Source of the DNA: Nocardiopsis kunsanensis DSM 44524
Lineage (GTDB): Bacteria; Actinomycetota; Actinomycetes; Streptosporangiales; Streptosporangiaceae
Direction of reading: 5' to 3'
Length of the DNA stretch: 64,000 bases
Assembly: GCF_000340965.1 (NCBI RefSeq)
Contig: NZ_ANAY01000016.1
Coordinates: forward strand, 88,797 to 152,796
Part shown: positions 17,878-25,604 of the stretch, piece by piece
Layout of the letters: each line of letters opens with the position of its first letter
Position numbering within the stretch: position 1 is the stretch's first letter
Translations under genes and position numbers: made by a program
The notes under the pieces: generated by a model
The model's input: the letters and a program-made list of their open reading frames with translations, nothing else
The model's database searches: none
What the model was told of the DNA's origin: nothing

Positions 17878-19926
17878 CTACCGCTCCGGCGCCGAATCGA
17901 TCACCGGAAGCTGAACAGCGAGCAGCGTGACGTCGTCGTCCTGCTCATACCCTTCGAGCATGCTCTCCACAAGGTACTCCAGCATCTGCTGTGGGTCGCC
18001 CACGACCTCCGGCGGCGCCTCCGAGGCCACGTGGACGAGCTCGTCCAACCCGGCATCGGCGGAGCGTTTGCGGTTCTCGACCAGTCCATCGGAGTACAGG
18101 GCCACGGTGTTACCGGGTTGCACGAAGAATTTGTGGTGGCCTCGCTCCGAGCTGATCCCCAGCGGTGTGTCGGGAACGGTCTCCAGCAAAGAAGGGCCCG
18201 CATTGCCGACCAGCAACGGCGGCAGGTGGCCGGCGTTGCTGAGGTCGAGCTGACCCGTCACCGGGTCGAGCACGAAGTAGACCAGTGTTGTCACCTGGTC
18301 CATTCCCTCTGTGGCCTCGAACATGCGGTCCAACCCGGTCAGCACGTCCGCTGGTTCGGGCATGGAGAAGGCCAGGGCGCGCAGGGCGTTGCGGATCCGG
18401 CTCATCCCGGCGGCCGCCGGGATGCCCTTGCCCATGACGTCGCCGAGGACCCCGGCGACACGTCCGTCCGGCAGGGGGAAGGCGTCGTACCAGTCACCGC
18501 CCACCTGCACGTGTTGGGAACCGGACCGGTAGAAGGCGGTCAGGTTGACGCCCTCCACCTCGGGGAGCTCCTCGGGCAGCAGGCTGCGTTGGAGCTCCTC
18601 GGCGGTCCCGTGCTCGCGTTCGTAGAGCATGGCCCGGCCGATCGCGAGGGCGCACTGGCCGGCCAGGGCCTCCAGGAAGACACGTTCCTCCTCACCGATC
18701 TCCCGCGGGTCGGTGAAGGCGAAACGCAGGGCACCGATGGCGCGCCCGCCGACCATCATCGGCAGGGCGGCCCAGGCGCGTTCGGGGGTGGAGCCGACCA
18801 GTTCCTCCACCTCGGGGGCCTCCCCCAGGAGCGCACGCAGGTCGGCCGGGCAGTCCACCAGTACCGCGTGCCCCCGGGCGACCGCGTGGGCGGCCACGTC
18901 GGGGTGGTGGAGGGGGAACGTGCGCCGGGGCAGGTCGTGGCCCTGTCCGGCGGCCATGACCCGCAGACCGGAGTGGTCGCGGTCCAGCAGGACCACGGAG
19001 GTGTGGTGTGCGCCCACACCGGAACGGCCGATGTCGCTCATGGCGTGTACGACCTCGTCGGCGGTCAGTGCCTCGGCCAGGTCGGAGGTGGCCTTCTGCA
19101 GACGGGCCGTACGCATCGCGGCCTCGCTCAACTGCTGGTTGAGGCGTTGGCGCAGTTCGAGGGCCTCGCGCTCGGTGGTGATGTCGACGAGGGTTCCGAC
19201 CCATTCGGCGGTCTCGGGGCCGTCCATGATCGGGTGGGCCCGGGCCCGGAAGTGGTCGTAGCCGCCCGAGCGGGTACGCAGGCGGAACATGGCGTCGAAC
19301 GGGGTCACGTCGAGGACGGCGTCGCCCCATGCGCGTTCGACCCGTGAGCGGTCGTCGGGGTGGAGGGCGTCGAGCCAGCCGTGCCCCATGAAGGCCTCGG
19401 GTGCCTGGCCGGTGATGGCCCGCCACTTGGGGCAGTCCTCACGGAACTCCCCTCCCGGGCCTGCGGTCCACACGATCTGGTTACCGGCTTCGAGCAAGGC
19501 ACGCAGGCGCTGCTCCTCGCGGCCGACACCGTCGTGGTTGCGTGCCGCGAGGAGGGCGACGTGGTGGTCGCCGGAGGCGGGGTCGGTGACGGGGAACCAG
19601 GTCAGTTCCCACACCTGGTCCTCACCGGTGTGGTGGCGATCGCGCACCGCCTGGCCGCTCTCGCGTACCGAGGCCAGGGACTCACGGTAGGCAGCGGCGC
19701 GGCCGGTTTCCCCGTCCTCCTCGAGCAGGGTGCCGGGCTCCCGGCCCAGGCACTGGGCAGGCGTGCGCCCCAGCAGTCCGGCCATGCGCTTGTTGATGGT
19801 GCCGAACATGTCGTCCGGGCCGAGGAGCGCGAAACCGATGGGGGAATCCGTCAACAGGGACGTCACCGCATCGGGAAGTTCCGCCTGGTCGATCCGCGGT
19901 GGCGGAATCGATGTCTCGGCGCTCAC
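17878..19926 (-). CDS. PAS-PAS-GAF-PP2C (SpoIIE/RsbU-type) serine phosphatase
   Basis: A 682-residue sensory phosphatase starting with GTG at 19926, preceded by GGAGGT. Two PAS domains cover ~20-130 and ~140-255 (the second ends EWVGTLVDITTERE), a short coiled coil follows, a GAF domain spans ~285-430, and a PPM/SpoIIE phosphatase covers ~460-675. Metal ligands appear in GGDWYDAF (~472), LGDVMGKG, YSDGLVE (~610) and DDDVTLL (~660). Proteins of this build dephosphorylate anti-anti-sigma factors in partner-switching networks. No membrane segment is visible, so it is cytoplasmic. It sits 191 bases upstream of rpoD on the same strand; no anti-sigma partner gene is nearby. Confidence 0.92.
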   Translation of the reverse strand: MSAETSIPPPRIDQAELPDAVTSLLTDSPIGFALLGPDDMFGTINKRMAGLLGRTPAQCLGREPGTLLEEDGETGRAAAYRESLASVRESGQAVRDRHHTGEDQVWELTWFPVTDPASGDHHVALLAARNHDGVGREEQRLRALLEAGNQIVWTAGPGGEFREDCPKWRAITGQAPEAFMGHGWLDALHPDDRSRVERAWGDAVLDVTPFDAMFRLRTRSGGYDHFRARAHPIMDGPETAEWVGTLVDITTEREALELRQRLNQQLSEAAMRTARLQKATSDLAEALTADEVVHAMSDIGRSGVGAHHTSVVLLDRDHSGLRVMAAGQGHDLPRRTFPLHHPDVAAHAVARGHAVLVDCPADLRALLGEAPEVEELVGSTPERAWAALPMMVGGRAIGALRFAFTDPREIGEEERVFLEALAGQCALAIGRAMLYEREHGTAEELQRSLLPEELPEVEGVNLTAFYRSGSQHVQVGGDWYDAFPLPDGRVAGVLGDVMGKGIPAAAGMSRIRNALRALAFSMPEPADVLTGLDRMFEATEGMDQVTTLVYFVLDPVTGQLDLSNAGHLPPLLVGNAGPSLLETVPDTPLGISSERGHHKFFVQPGNTVALYSDGLVENRKRSADAGLDELVHVASEAPPEVVGDPQQMLEYLVESMLEGYEQDDDVTLLAVQLPVIDSAPER

Positions 19927-20499
19927 TTACTCGACACCTCCGGAACCCTTGGATTCCCCAACGGTGTTTCGTGGGGGTTTCTGTCTGGACCGCGTGGCCC
20001 CTGTCGGTCTGGGGGCGTCCACGACCGATGTCGTGGAAGGCGCGGAACCGAAGTGCGCTCGGGGGGTTCCACGACCTTCGGGAGTCACGCTCCATGACTC
20101 CTCTCGGCCGCTGTCACGGCACAAGCATAAGACACACGGATCCTCACGCAACGGCCGTCGCCGCCCCGACAGGACCACGAAGGCGGAACGTAAAGGGTAA
20201 ACCACCGAACGGTCTGATGGTGGTGACGGGCTCGTTCCGGGACCGTGTGTTCTCCTGCGCTTTCCCGCTCCCCACACTCCGTCGGACTTTGTGACGAACA
20301 CTCCGAAACTGATCCGTTATATGCCCGAATTGCCCATTCTGCATCGCTGACCTGCGAGGACGGGGAGCACCGGGTAAACCTCCGGTGTCCGAGGTTTTAT
20401 CAGGCACGAGCGGCATCGGGGGTTGACAGTCGTTCGAGAACAAGTGAAATGGGTGAAGGTCACCGTCCAGACCATCTTCAGCTAGGGGTGTGAGCGAGA
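19927..20499. other. Gene-free region between the PP2C gene and the 90-residue gene
   Basis: These 573 bases are locally richer in A+T than their surroundings and separate divergent genes. They contain a small hairpin (CACCGG/CCGGTG near 20370-20390) and the promoter at 20423-20450 described separately. Overlapping short frames on both strands have no ribosome-binding sites or recognisable products. Confidence 0.5.
20423..20450 (+). promoter_or_regulatory. Sigma-70-type promoter of the 90-residue gene
   Basis: TTGACA (20423-20428), a 16-base spacer, then TGAAAT (20445-20450). The start of transcription would be near 20457, about 43 bases before the ATG. The spacer contains GTTC-GA-GAAC, a possible regulator half-site pair. 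Confidence 0.6.
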
Positions 20500-20772
20500 A
20501 TGCTCCAGACCTTCCCGGTCCAGGATCTGAGCCGGATCTCAGCACGGCTCCACGACGAGTACAGCGCGCTGCCCCACCGACGGGTGGAGCGCTGCGTCAG
20601 CGACGCCTGGAAATGCGCCGAACACCTGGGGATCGCGGTCACCCCGCACCTGGTGGAACGAGTGGCGCGCGAGCACCTGGAAGCCATGGTGACCCCCTCG
20701 CAGCCGGACCGGGACGCACCGTCGGCCGACACCCTGCTCACCGGCCCCCACACGGTCCCGGGGCCGCACTGA
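20500..20772 (+). CDS. Small three-helix-bundle-type hypothetical protein
   Basis: A 90-residue protein from the ATG at 20500, preceded by a weak GAGCGAGA. The pattern ISARLHDEYSALP..VERCVSDAW..AEHLGIAVTP.LVERVAREHLEAM resembles the short three-helix-bundle dimerisation domain found singly in many actinobacterial proteins. The last ~20 residues are Pro-rich and probably disordered. It has its own promoter upstream and a hairpin downstream, so it appears monocistronic. No catalytic motif or membrane segment is visible; the function is unknown. Confidence 0.7.
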   Translation: MLQTFPVQDLSRISARLHDEYSALPHRRVERCVSDAWKCAEHLGIAVTPHLVERVAREHLEAMVTPSQPDRDAPSADTLLTGPHTVPGPH

Positions 20773-20790
20773 GACGACACCGGACACGAA

Positions 20791-20822
20791 GGGCACGCCG
20801 ATCCACCTCGGTCTGCGTGCCC
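20791..20822 (+). terminator. Hairpin after the 90-residue gene
   Basis: GGGCACGC and GCGTGCCC form a perfect 8-bp stem around 16 bases, 19 bases past the stop codon. Confidence 0.6.
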
Positions 20823-20912
20823 TCGACCTGTGCCGGGACGGGTCACCGCCCGCGGCCGTCCACAGTTCCGGCCAGCGGCGACACCACATCGTAATCTCTG
20901 GCATACCCTCTG

Positions 20913-22583
20913 GTGGTGCCCTCCCCAACGCCTCCCTCACCCGCAGGCCCCGACCCCGTCCCCACCGCCGTCTTCGACGAAATGCTGCGTGCGGCCAGAA
21001 CCCTGTTGGCCGTACGCCACCCGCTGGACGCCGAGATCGCTTTCAGCGAGATGCTCGGCAGCTGGTGGGGCGAGCGTCTACCCGGCGTGGACGTCGAACG
21101 CCTTCTCGGCGAGGGCCTCATCACACGTGCCACCGCCTCCGCCCACCCCGCCGGACTGGGGATCCTCGCTGCGGTGAGTGCGCTGGGCACCAGCGGGACC
21201 CAGCGCGCCCTGGCCGAACAGGGGGTCATCGCACTGCGCGACCGGGGTCTGACCGTGCCCCGGTGGGCCACCCAGCTGGGATGGGTGAGGCCGCTGTCGG
21301 CCCACGTCAACGGTGACCGGTTCGGCGACATCGACGAGGTGGTCCTGGTCTTCGGCCGGGAGAGCGGGCCGGGCAGCGCCTCCTCCGAGGCCGAGCACGC
21401 GCTGATCCTGGTCCAGGACCACAACGGTGGTGGAGTGCTGCGGGACGCCTGGATCACCACGAAGGTCGAGACCCTGCTCGAGAAGTGCCGCGAGCGTGCC
21501 CGGTCCGACGGCTTCGCCCGGTTCGAGGACCTTGATCCGGCCGCCGCCCGCGCCGTGTTGGAGCGGGCCCTGCGCCGCACCGAGCAGGTGGTCTCCGGTG
21601 CCGACCGTTCGGAAGCCCCGGTCCCCCAGGCCGTGGGGTTGACCGCCTCGGACCTGACCGGGGGCTCGCTGGCCACCCACTTCGCCCTGGCCAACTCACG
21701 GGTGCGACACCTGCCCGAGCCCTCCCGGGAGGCGCCTCCGCCCGTTCCGGTCTGGCGGCGCGACCGGCGCGCCATGCTGGCTGCCAGGTTCCTGGCCTCC
21801 GACGAGGCGGCCGAGCTGTCCGACTCCTACGCCGCGAGCCGCTGCACCGACCACATCATCACCCACGGGTGCGACATCGACAGCGGACGGCCCCTCCGGG
21901 TGAGCCCGCGCAAGGTCGAGTCCTTCCTGTTGCACTGGCTGCCCGGACGGGTGGTACTTCTGCCCGAGGAACAGGAGGCCATGCCGCACGTACTGGCCGC
22001 GTGGGTGCGGTGGGCCGGCTCGCGCGACGGGCTGCCGGAGGTCGCGGTCGCCGCGACCCTCGACGCGGTGTGGGACTCCACCGCCGCTTTCGCCCGCACC
22101 TACCGGGACCCGGCCCGGCCGTTGGGCCTGCGTCAGGAAGCGGTGCGCCGGCTGCTGCCCGACGGCGACTTCGCGGCGCTGGCCCGGCGCATGTTCGCGT
22201 TCCCGCTCATGGCCAGCGAGATCGTGGCCTGGGCCCCGGATGAGTTCGACCTCGACACCTCGCAGGGACGCCGCGCCCTGTTGCGGCTGGACCACTTCGG
22301 CGAGTACGACGCCACGACCCCGCACAACGGCCGCCATTCCAGCGGGCGGGACCATTGGTACCGGCCGGTGACCGGACACGATCCCGTCCGCGAGCGCGAG
22401 CTGGACCGGCTCGAACGGTTGGCGGTGCGGCTCTGGCACGGGCGGCCTCCCAACCTGTGGGCGGCCGCCCGCCGCCTGCTCGACCGGGGGCTGGCCCGTA
22501 CCACCGTGCTCCGGGAGTTGGACGAAGTACTCGGGGCGGCCACGAGCGAGAGCGAGCTACGGCGCAGGCTGGACTCCCTCTGA
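20913..22583 (+). CDS. Uncharacterised 556-residue actinobacterial protein
   Basis: I do not recognise this protein. It starts GTG-GTG at 20913/20916, opens with a Pro-rich tail, and continues as a soluble, largely helical protein without a signal peptide or membrane segment. Notable blocks are WWGERLPGVDVERLL (~50-64), a central FGDIDEVVLVFGRE and ALILVQDHNGGGVLRDAW region (~140-180), and a conserved-looking FDLDTSQGRRALLRLDHFGEYD (~445-466). Codon use matches its neighbours. No ribosome-binding site is seen; instead TACCCT lies four bases before the first GTG, so the message may be leaderless. It ends 20 bases before the convergent phosphatase gene. Confidence 0.8.
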   Translation: MVPSPTPPSPAGPDPVPTAVFDEMLRAARTLLAVRHPLDAEIAFSEMLGSWWGERLPGVDVERLLGEGLITRATASAHPAGLGILAAVSALGTSGTQRALAEQGVIALRDRGLTVPRWATQLGWVRPLSAHVNGDRFGDIDEVVLVFGRESGPGSASSEAEHALILVQDHNGGGVLRDAWITTKVETLLEKCRERARSDGFARFEDLDPAAARAVLERALRRTEQVVSGADRSEAPVPQAVGLTASDLTGGSLATHFALANSRVRHLPEPSREAPPPVPVWRRDRRAMLAARFLASDEAAELSDSYAASRCTDHIITHGCDIDSGRPLRVSPRKVESFLLHWLPGRVVLLPEEQEAMPHVLAAWVRWAGSRDGLPEVAVAATLDAVWDSTAAFARTYRDPARPLGLRQEAVRRLLPDGDFAALARRMFAFPLMASEIVAWAPDEFDLDTSQGRRALLRLDHFGEYDATTPHNGRHSSGRDHWYRPVTGHDPVRERELDRLERLAVRLWHGRPPNLWAAARRLLDRGLARTTVLRELDEVLGAATSESELRRRLDSL

Positions 22584-22603
22584 CCGGCAGCGTGGCCGGG
22601 GTC

Positions 22604-23395
22604 TCACACCAGCATGCGCTCGCGCAGGGCCTCCAGGGTCGTCCCGCTCACACGCAGCCCCTCGGTCACGTAGGCGTCGAAGGAACCGTAAGCAGCATCG
22701 ACCTGTTCGAAGGCGATGTTCAGGTACTCGGCACGCACCCGTGTCATGGGAACGACGTCCTCCCATTCCAGCCCGCTGTGGTCCGACAGCAGCCGCATCC
22801 ACTTCTCGGTGTTGGCCTGGCGGGTGTTGCTCTCCATGTAGTCACCGATGACGGCCCGGCGTTCCACACCCAGCAGCGTGAGCAGCAGTGCCGCGCCCCA
22901 CCCGGTGCGGTCCTTGCCGGCGCTGCAGTGGAAGACCAGTGACGTGGGACCCTTGGCCGCGCGCTCGACCAGGTCGCGGTAGCCGTCCAGGGCCTCGGTG
23001 TCGTTGACGAGGTCACGGTAGACCTCGTCCATGAACCGTGTGGCGCCCCCGTTGCCGAACATGGCCTGTGCGGCCTCCGGGTCGGTGAGGGTCCGGGAGA
23101 AGTTGGCTCCGGCCTTCTCCGGGTCCTGGACGCTCACGACTGCGTACTCGGCGCCCTCGGGCACGATGTCGGGCAGGTTCTCGCGTTCGTGGGAGGTGCG
23201 CAGGTCGAGCAACTGGCGGATGCCCAGCCCGTTGAAGGTGGACAGGTCCTCAGCAGAGATCGAGTGCAGGGCGTCGGAGCGGAACAGCAGTCCCGGGCGG
23301 ACGGTGCGCCCGCTCTCGGTCCGGTGACCGCCGAGGTCTCGGAAGTTCGGGGCGCTGGGGAGGAGGAAACCGTCTCTGTTCACGGGCAAGACCAT
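22604..23395 (-). CDS. Tyrosine-protein phosphatase (PtpB/LipA-like family)
   Basis: A 263-residue protein containing the Cys-based phosphatase P-loop HCSAGKDRTGW (~160-170), with nucleophilic Cys and phosphate-binding Arg. The N-terminal SAPNFRDLGGHRT and FRSDALHSIS motifs are those of the actinobacterial tyrosine/phosphoinositide phosphatases related to mycobacterial PtpB, which also carry the extra Lys and Asp in the P-loop seen here. There is no signal peptide. It lies 47 bases downstream of the nucleotidyltransferase gene on the same strand, with a hairpin between that may attenuate read-through. The substrate is inferred only at family level. Confidence 0.85.
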   Translation of the reverse strand: MVLPVNRDGFLLPSAPNFRDLGGHRTESGRTVRPGLLFRSDALHSISAEDLSTFNGLGIRQLLDLRTSHERENLPDIVPEGAEYAVVSVQDPEKAGANFSRTLTDPEAAQAMFGNGGATRFMDEVYRDLVNDTEALDGYRDLVERAAKGPTSLVFHCSAGKDRTGWGAALLLTLLGVERRAVIGDYMESNTRQANTEKWMRLLSDHSGLEWEDVVPMTRVRAEYLNIAFEQVDAAYGSFDAYVTEGLRVSGTTLEALRERMLV

Positions 23396-23401
23396 ATCCG
23401 T

Positions 23402-23424
23402 CCCCCGTCACCGGGTCACGGGGG
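23402..23424. terminator. Hairpin between the nucleotidyltransferase and phosphatase genes
   Basis: CCCCCGT and ACGGGGG pair around a nine-base loop. It lies in the 47-base gap of two same-strand genes, so it may be a terminator or a processing/attenuation site. Confidence 0.45.
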
Positions 23425-23442
23425 AACGGAACGCTGCCGGGA

Positions 23443-24177
23443 TCATCCCTGCTCACGGAGGGCGGAGATCTCCCCGCCCGCCTCCTTGACGTCCTTGGCG
23501 GTGTCCACGCCCCGCCAGAAACCGTCGATACGGTAAGCGGTGAGCTCGCCCTTCTCCGCCAGGTCCGGGAAGGTCGAGGACTCGTGGTCGCCCTTGGTCG
23601 GCAGCAGCGGTGTGATGCCGGGCTCGAACAGGTACACGCCGGCGTTGATCCACACCGGTAGCAGCGGACTCTGGGTGAACCCCTCGATGCGGTCGTCGGC
23701 GTCGACGTCGACGATGCCCCACGTGGTGCGGAACCGGGCCAGGGCCAGGGTGGCCAGGCCGCCCTTGGCCCGGTGGTGCTCGGTCAGCTCCGAGAGGGGG
23801 AACCAGGTGAGCACGTCGCCGTTGAGAGCGAAGTAGGGGGCGTTCTGGTCTCTCAGGCCGGTGGCCGCGTAGCGCAGGGCCCCGCCCCTTCCCAGCGGCT
23901 CGTCCTCGACCAGGAGGGAGATCTCGGGTCCGCCGGTACGGGCCGACAGGTGTTCGCGCAGCACCTCGGCCTTGTAACCGCAGGAGACCACGACCTGCTC
24001 CACACCGTGGTCGGCGAGCCACTCGAGCTGGTAGTCGATGATCGGGCGCCCGGCCACCTCGACCATGGCCTTGGGGCGGGTGTCGGTGTAGGGACGCAAG
24101 CGGGTCGCCTGGCCCCCGGCAAGGATCAACGCCTGGGTGACCGGTGTCTGGGGGTTCGGGGATGTAGCGCTCGTCAT
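23443..24177 (-). CDS. Sugar-1-phosphate nucleotidyltransferase
   Basis: A 244-residue enzyme from the ATG at 24177. ALILAGGQATRLRP (~17-30) is the nucleotide-binding signature, with KAMVEVAGRPIIDYQL following. ALNGDVLT (~residues 116-123) holds the metal-binding Asp, and WINAGVYLFEP and GFWRGVDTAKD complete the pattern of GDP-mannose/dTDP-glucose pyrophosphorylase-like enzymes. It lacks the C-terminal beta-helix of bifunctional enzymes. Which NTP and sugar are used cannot be told. A transposable element lies within about a dozen bases of the start codon, and no clear ribosome-binding site remains upstream, so expression may be altered. Confidence 0.85.
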   Translation of the reverse strand: MTSATSPNPQTPVTQALILAGGQATRLRPYTDTRPKAMVEVAGRPIIDYQLEWLADHGVEQVVVSCGYKAEVLREHLSARTGGPEISLLVEDEPLGRGGALRYAATGLRDQNAPYFALNGDVLTWFPLSELTEHHRAKGGLATLALARFRTTWGIVDVDADDRIEGFTQSPLLPVWINAGVYLFEPGITPLLPTKGDHESSTFPDLAEKGELTAYRIDGFWRGVDTAKDVKEAGGEISALREQG

Positions 24178-24198
24178 CTGATTGCTGGGCGTGGAGTC

Positions 24199-24216
24199 CC
24201 CCGCCTTCAGGCGGGG
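24199..24216. repeat. Left-end subterminal hairpin of the IS element
   Basis: CCCCGCC-TTCA-GGCGGGG, a perfect 7-bp stem with a TTCA loop, the type of structure recognised by Y1 transposases. Its core recurs at the right end. Confidence 0.75.
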
Positions 24217-24276
24217 AAGGAAACGCCCCTCTCCTTCCTGGTTAGGGCTGACAAGAACGTCGGATAGAACGTGAGC

Positions 24277-25500
24277 ATGGCCAGGTCGACGGCGAAGCGG
24301 GCGTTCAAGTACCGCTTCTACCCCACGGATGCGCAGGCAGCGGAGCTGTCGCGCACCTTCGGGTGTGTGCGCCTGGTCTACAACAGGGCTCTGGCCCACC
24401 GCACGGCGGCATGGTTCACCGAACAGCGGCGGATCAACTACAACGAGGCTTCGGCCGCGCTCACCGCGTGGAAGAAGGACCCCGATCCCGCGTTCCTCAA
24501 CGAGGTCTCCAGCGTTCCGCTCCAGCAAGGGTTGCGGCACCTGCAGACGGCGTTCCGCAACTTCTTCGACCAGCGGGCCGAGTACCCGCGGTTCAAGTCC
24601 CGGAAGAAGTCGAAGGCCTCGGCGGAGTACTCCCGGTCGGGGTTCGCCTACAGCGACGGGCAGATCACTCTGGCGAAGATGGCCGAGCCGTTGGACATCG
24701 TGTGGTCGCGGCCCCTGCCCGAAGGAGCCCAACCGTCGACGGTGACGGTGTCCCGGGACCGTGCGGACCGATGGCACGTGTCGATCCTGTGCGAGGACAC
24801 CATTACCCGCCTTCCGGCCTCGGACCAGGCGGTGGGGGTGGATACGGGCTTGACCTCGCTGGTGACCCTGTCCACCGGGGAGAAGGTCGCCAACCCGAAG
24901 CATGAGCGGCGTGACCGGGCCAAGCTGGCCAAGGCCCAACGGGAGCTCTCCCGCAAGGCCAAGGGCAGCGCGAACCGGGACAAGGCCCGTACCAAAGCCG
25001 CCCGCGTGTACGCCCGCATCGCCGACCGCAGGAAGGACTTCCTGCACGAGCTCTCGACCCGACTCGTCCGCGAGAACCAAGTGGTCGTGATCGAGGACCT
25101 GACCGTGCGCACCATGGTCAAGAACAGGAAACTCGCCCGCGCCATCTCGGATGCGGCCTGGACCCAGTTCCGGTCGATGCTGGAGTACAAGGCGGCCTGG
25201 TACGGGCGGGAGCTGGTCACCATCGACCGGTTCTTCCCCTTCTCCAAGCTGTGCTCGGCCTGCGGGACCCTTCAGGAGACGCTGGCGCTGGACGTGCGCG
25301 AGTGGACCTGTTCCTGTGGCGTTACCCATGACCGCGACGTGAACGCGGCGATCAACATCCGGGCCGCCGGGCTGGCGGCATCTGCCTGTGGAGCCGGTGT
25401 GAGACCTCAACGGGAGCCCTCCCGGACGGGGCGGTCGGCGACAAAGCAGGAAGGCCACGGGGCGACCCGTGACGGGGCGCAAGCCCCGAACCACCGGTAG
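24277..25500 (+). CDS. tnpB: TnpB, RNA-guided nuclease of an IS200/IS605-type element
   Basis: A 407-residue protein from the ATG at 24277 (a GTG at 24271 is in frame), about the size of ISDra2 TnpB. The split RuvC triad looks intact: D189 in AVGVDTG, E273 in VVVIEDL, and the aspartates of HDRDVNAAIN (D352/D354). A zinc ribbon (CSACG..., TCSCG) lies between the second and third motifs. The N-terminal KRAFKYRFYPTDAQ and WAAW-like helices form the usual recognition lobe. TnpB proteins cut DNA next to a short TAM using an omega RNA made from the element's 3' end. Its last ~40 residues are low in complexity and overlap the presumed RNA scaffold. Confidence 0.92.
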   Translation: MARSTAKRAFKYRFYPTDAQAAELSRTFGCVRLVYNRALAHRTAAWFTEQRRINYNEASAALTAWKKDPDPAFLNEVSSVPLQQGLRHLQTAFRNFFDQRAEYPRFKSRKKSKASAEYSRSGFAYSDGQITLAKMAEPLDIVWSRPLPEGAQPSTVTVSRDRADRWHVSILCEDTITRLPASDQAVGVDTGLTSLVTLSTGEKVANPKHERRDRAKLAKAQRELSRKAKGSANRDKARTKAARVYARIADRRKDFLHELSTRLVRENQVVVIEDLTVRTMVKNRKLARAISDAAWTQFRSMLEYKAAWYGRELVTIDRFFPFSKLCSACGTLQETLALDVREWTCSCGVTHDRDVNAAINIRAAGLAASACGAGVRPQREPSRTGRSATKQEGHGATRDGAQAPNHR

Positions 25501-25541
25501 GTGGTTGGAATCCTCCGCCTTCAGGCGTGGGGAGGAGTCAA
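25390..25541 (+). ncRNA. Presumed omega (right-end) RNA scaffold of the TnpB element
   Basis: By analogy with characterised TnpB elements, the 3' part of tnpB plus the right end encodes the guide RNA scaffold. Here that stretch is rich in hairpin potential (for example GGGGCG...CGCAAGCCCC near the tnpB stop, and the CCGCCTTCAGGCG stem at 25515-25527). If it ends at TCAA (25541), the guide would be the flank beginning GGGGAGGACCATAGCA at 25542. The 5' boundary is approximate. Confidence 0.45.
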
Positions 25542-25604
25542 GGGGAGGACCATAGCACGCACGTCATACCGGCTCCTCGATGGGATTACCGCCGGTAACA
25601 CCTA

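Larger units (their letters stand above)
24183..25541 (+). mobile_element. tnpB-only IS200/IS605-type element (IS1341-like)
   Basis: The element holds one gene, tnpB, and no Y1 transposase tnpA. Both ends carry subterminal hairpins sharing the 13-base core CCGCCTTCAGGCG: left at 24201-24213 within a perfect CCCCGCC-TTCA-GGCGGGG stem (24199-24216), and right at 25515-25527 within an imperfect longer stem. The right boundary is placed after the TCAA at 25538-25541 by analogy with related elements; the left boundary, near 24183, is a guess. There are no terminal inverted repeats or target duplications, as expected for this family. Mobilisation would need TnpA in trans. Confidence 0.75.

Noticed and set aside
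23443..25494. A 683-codon minus-strand frame extending the nucleotidyltransferase through the IS element
   Set aside because: The extra N-terminal part is the complement of tnpB. The nucleotidyltransferase has its own ATG at 24177 with a family-typical N-terminus.
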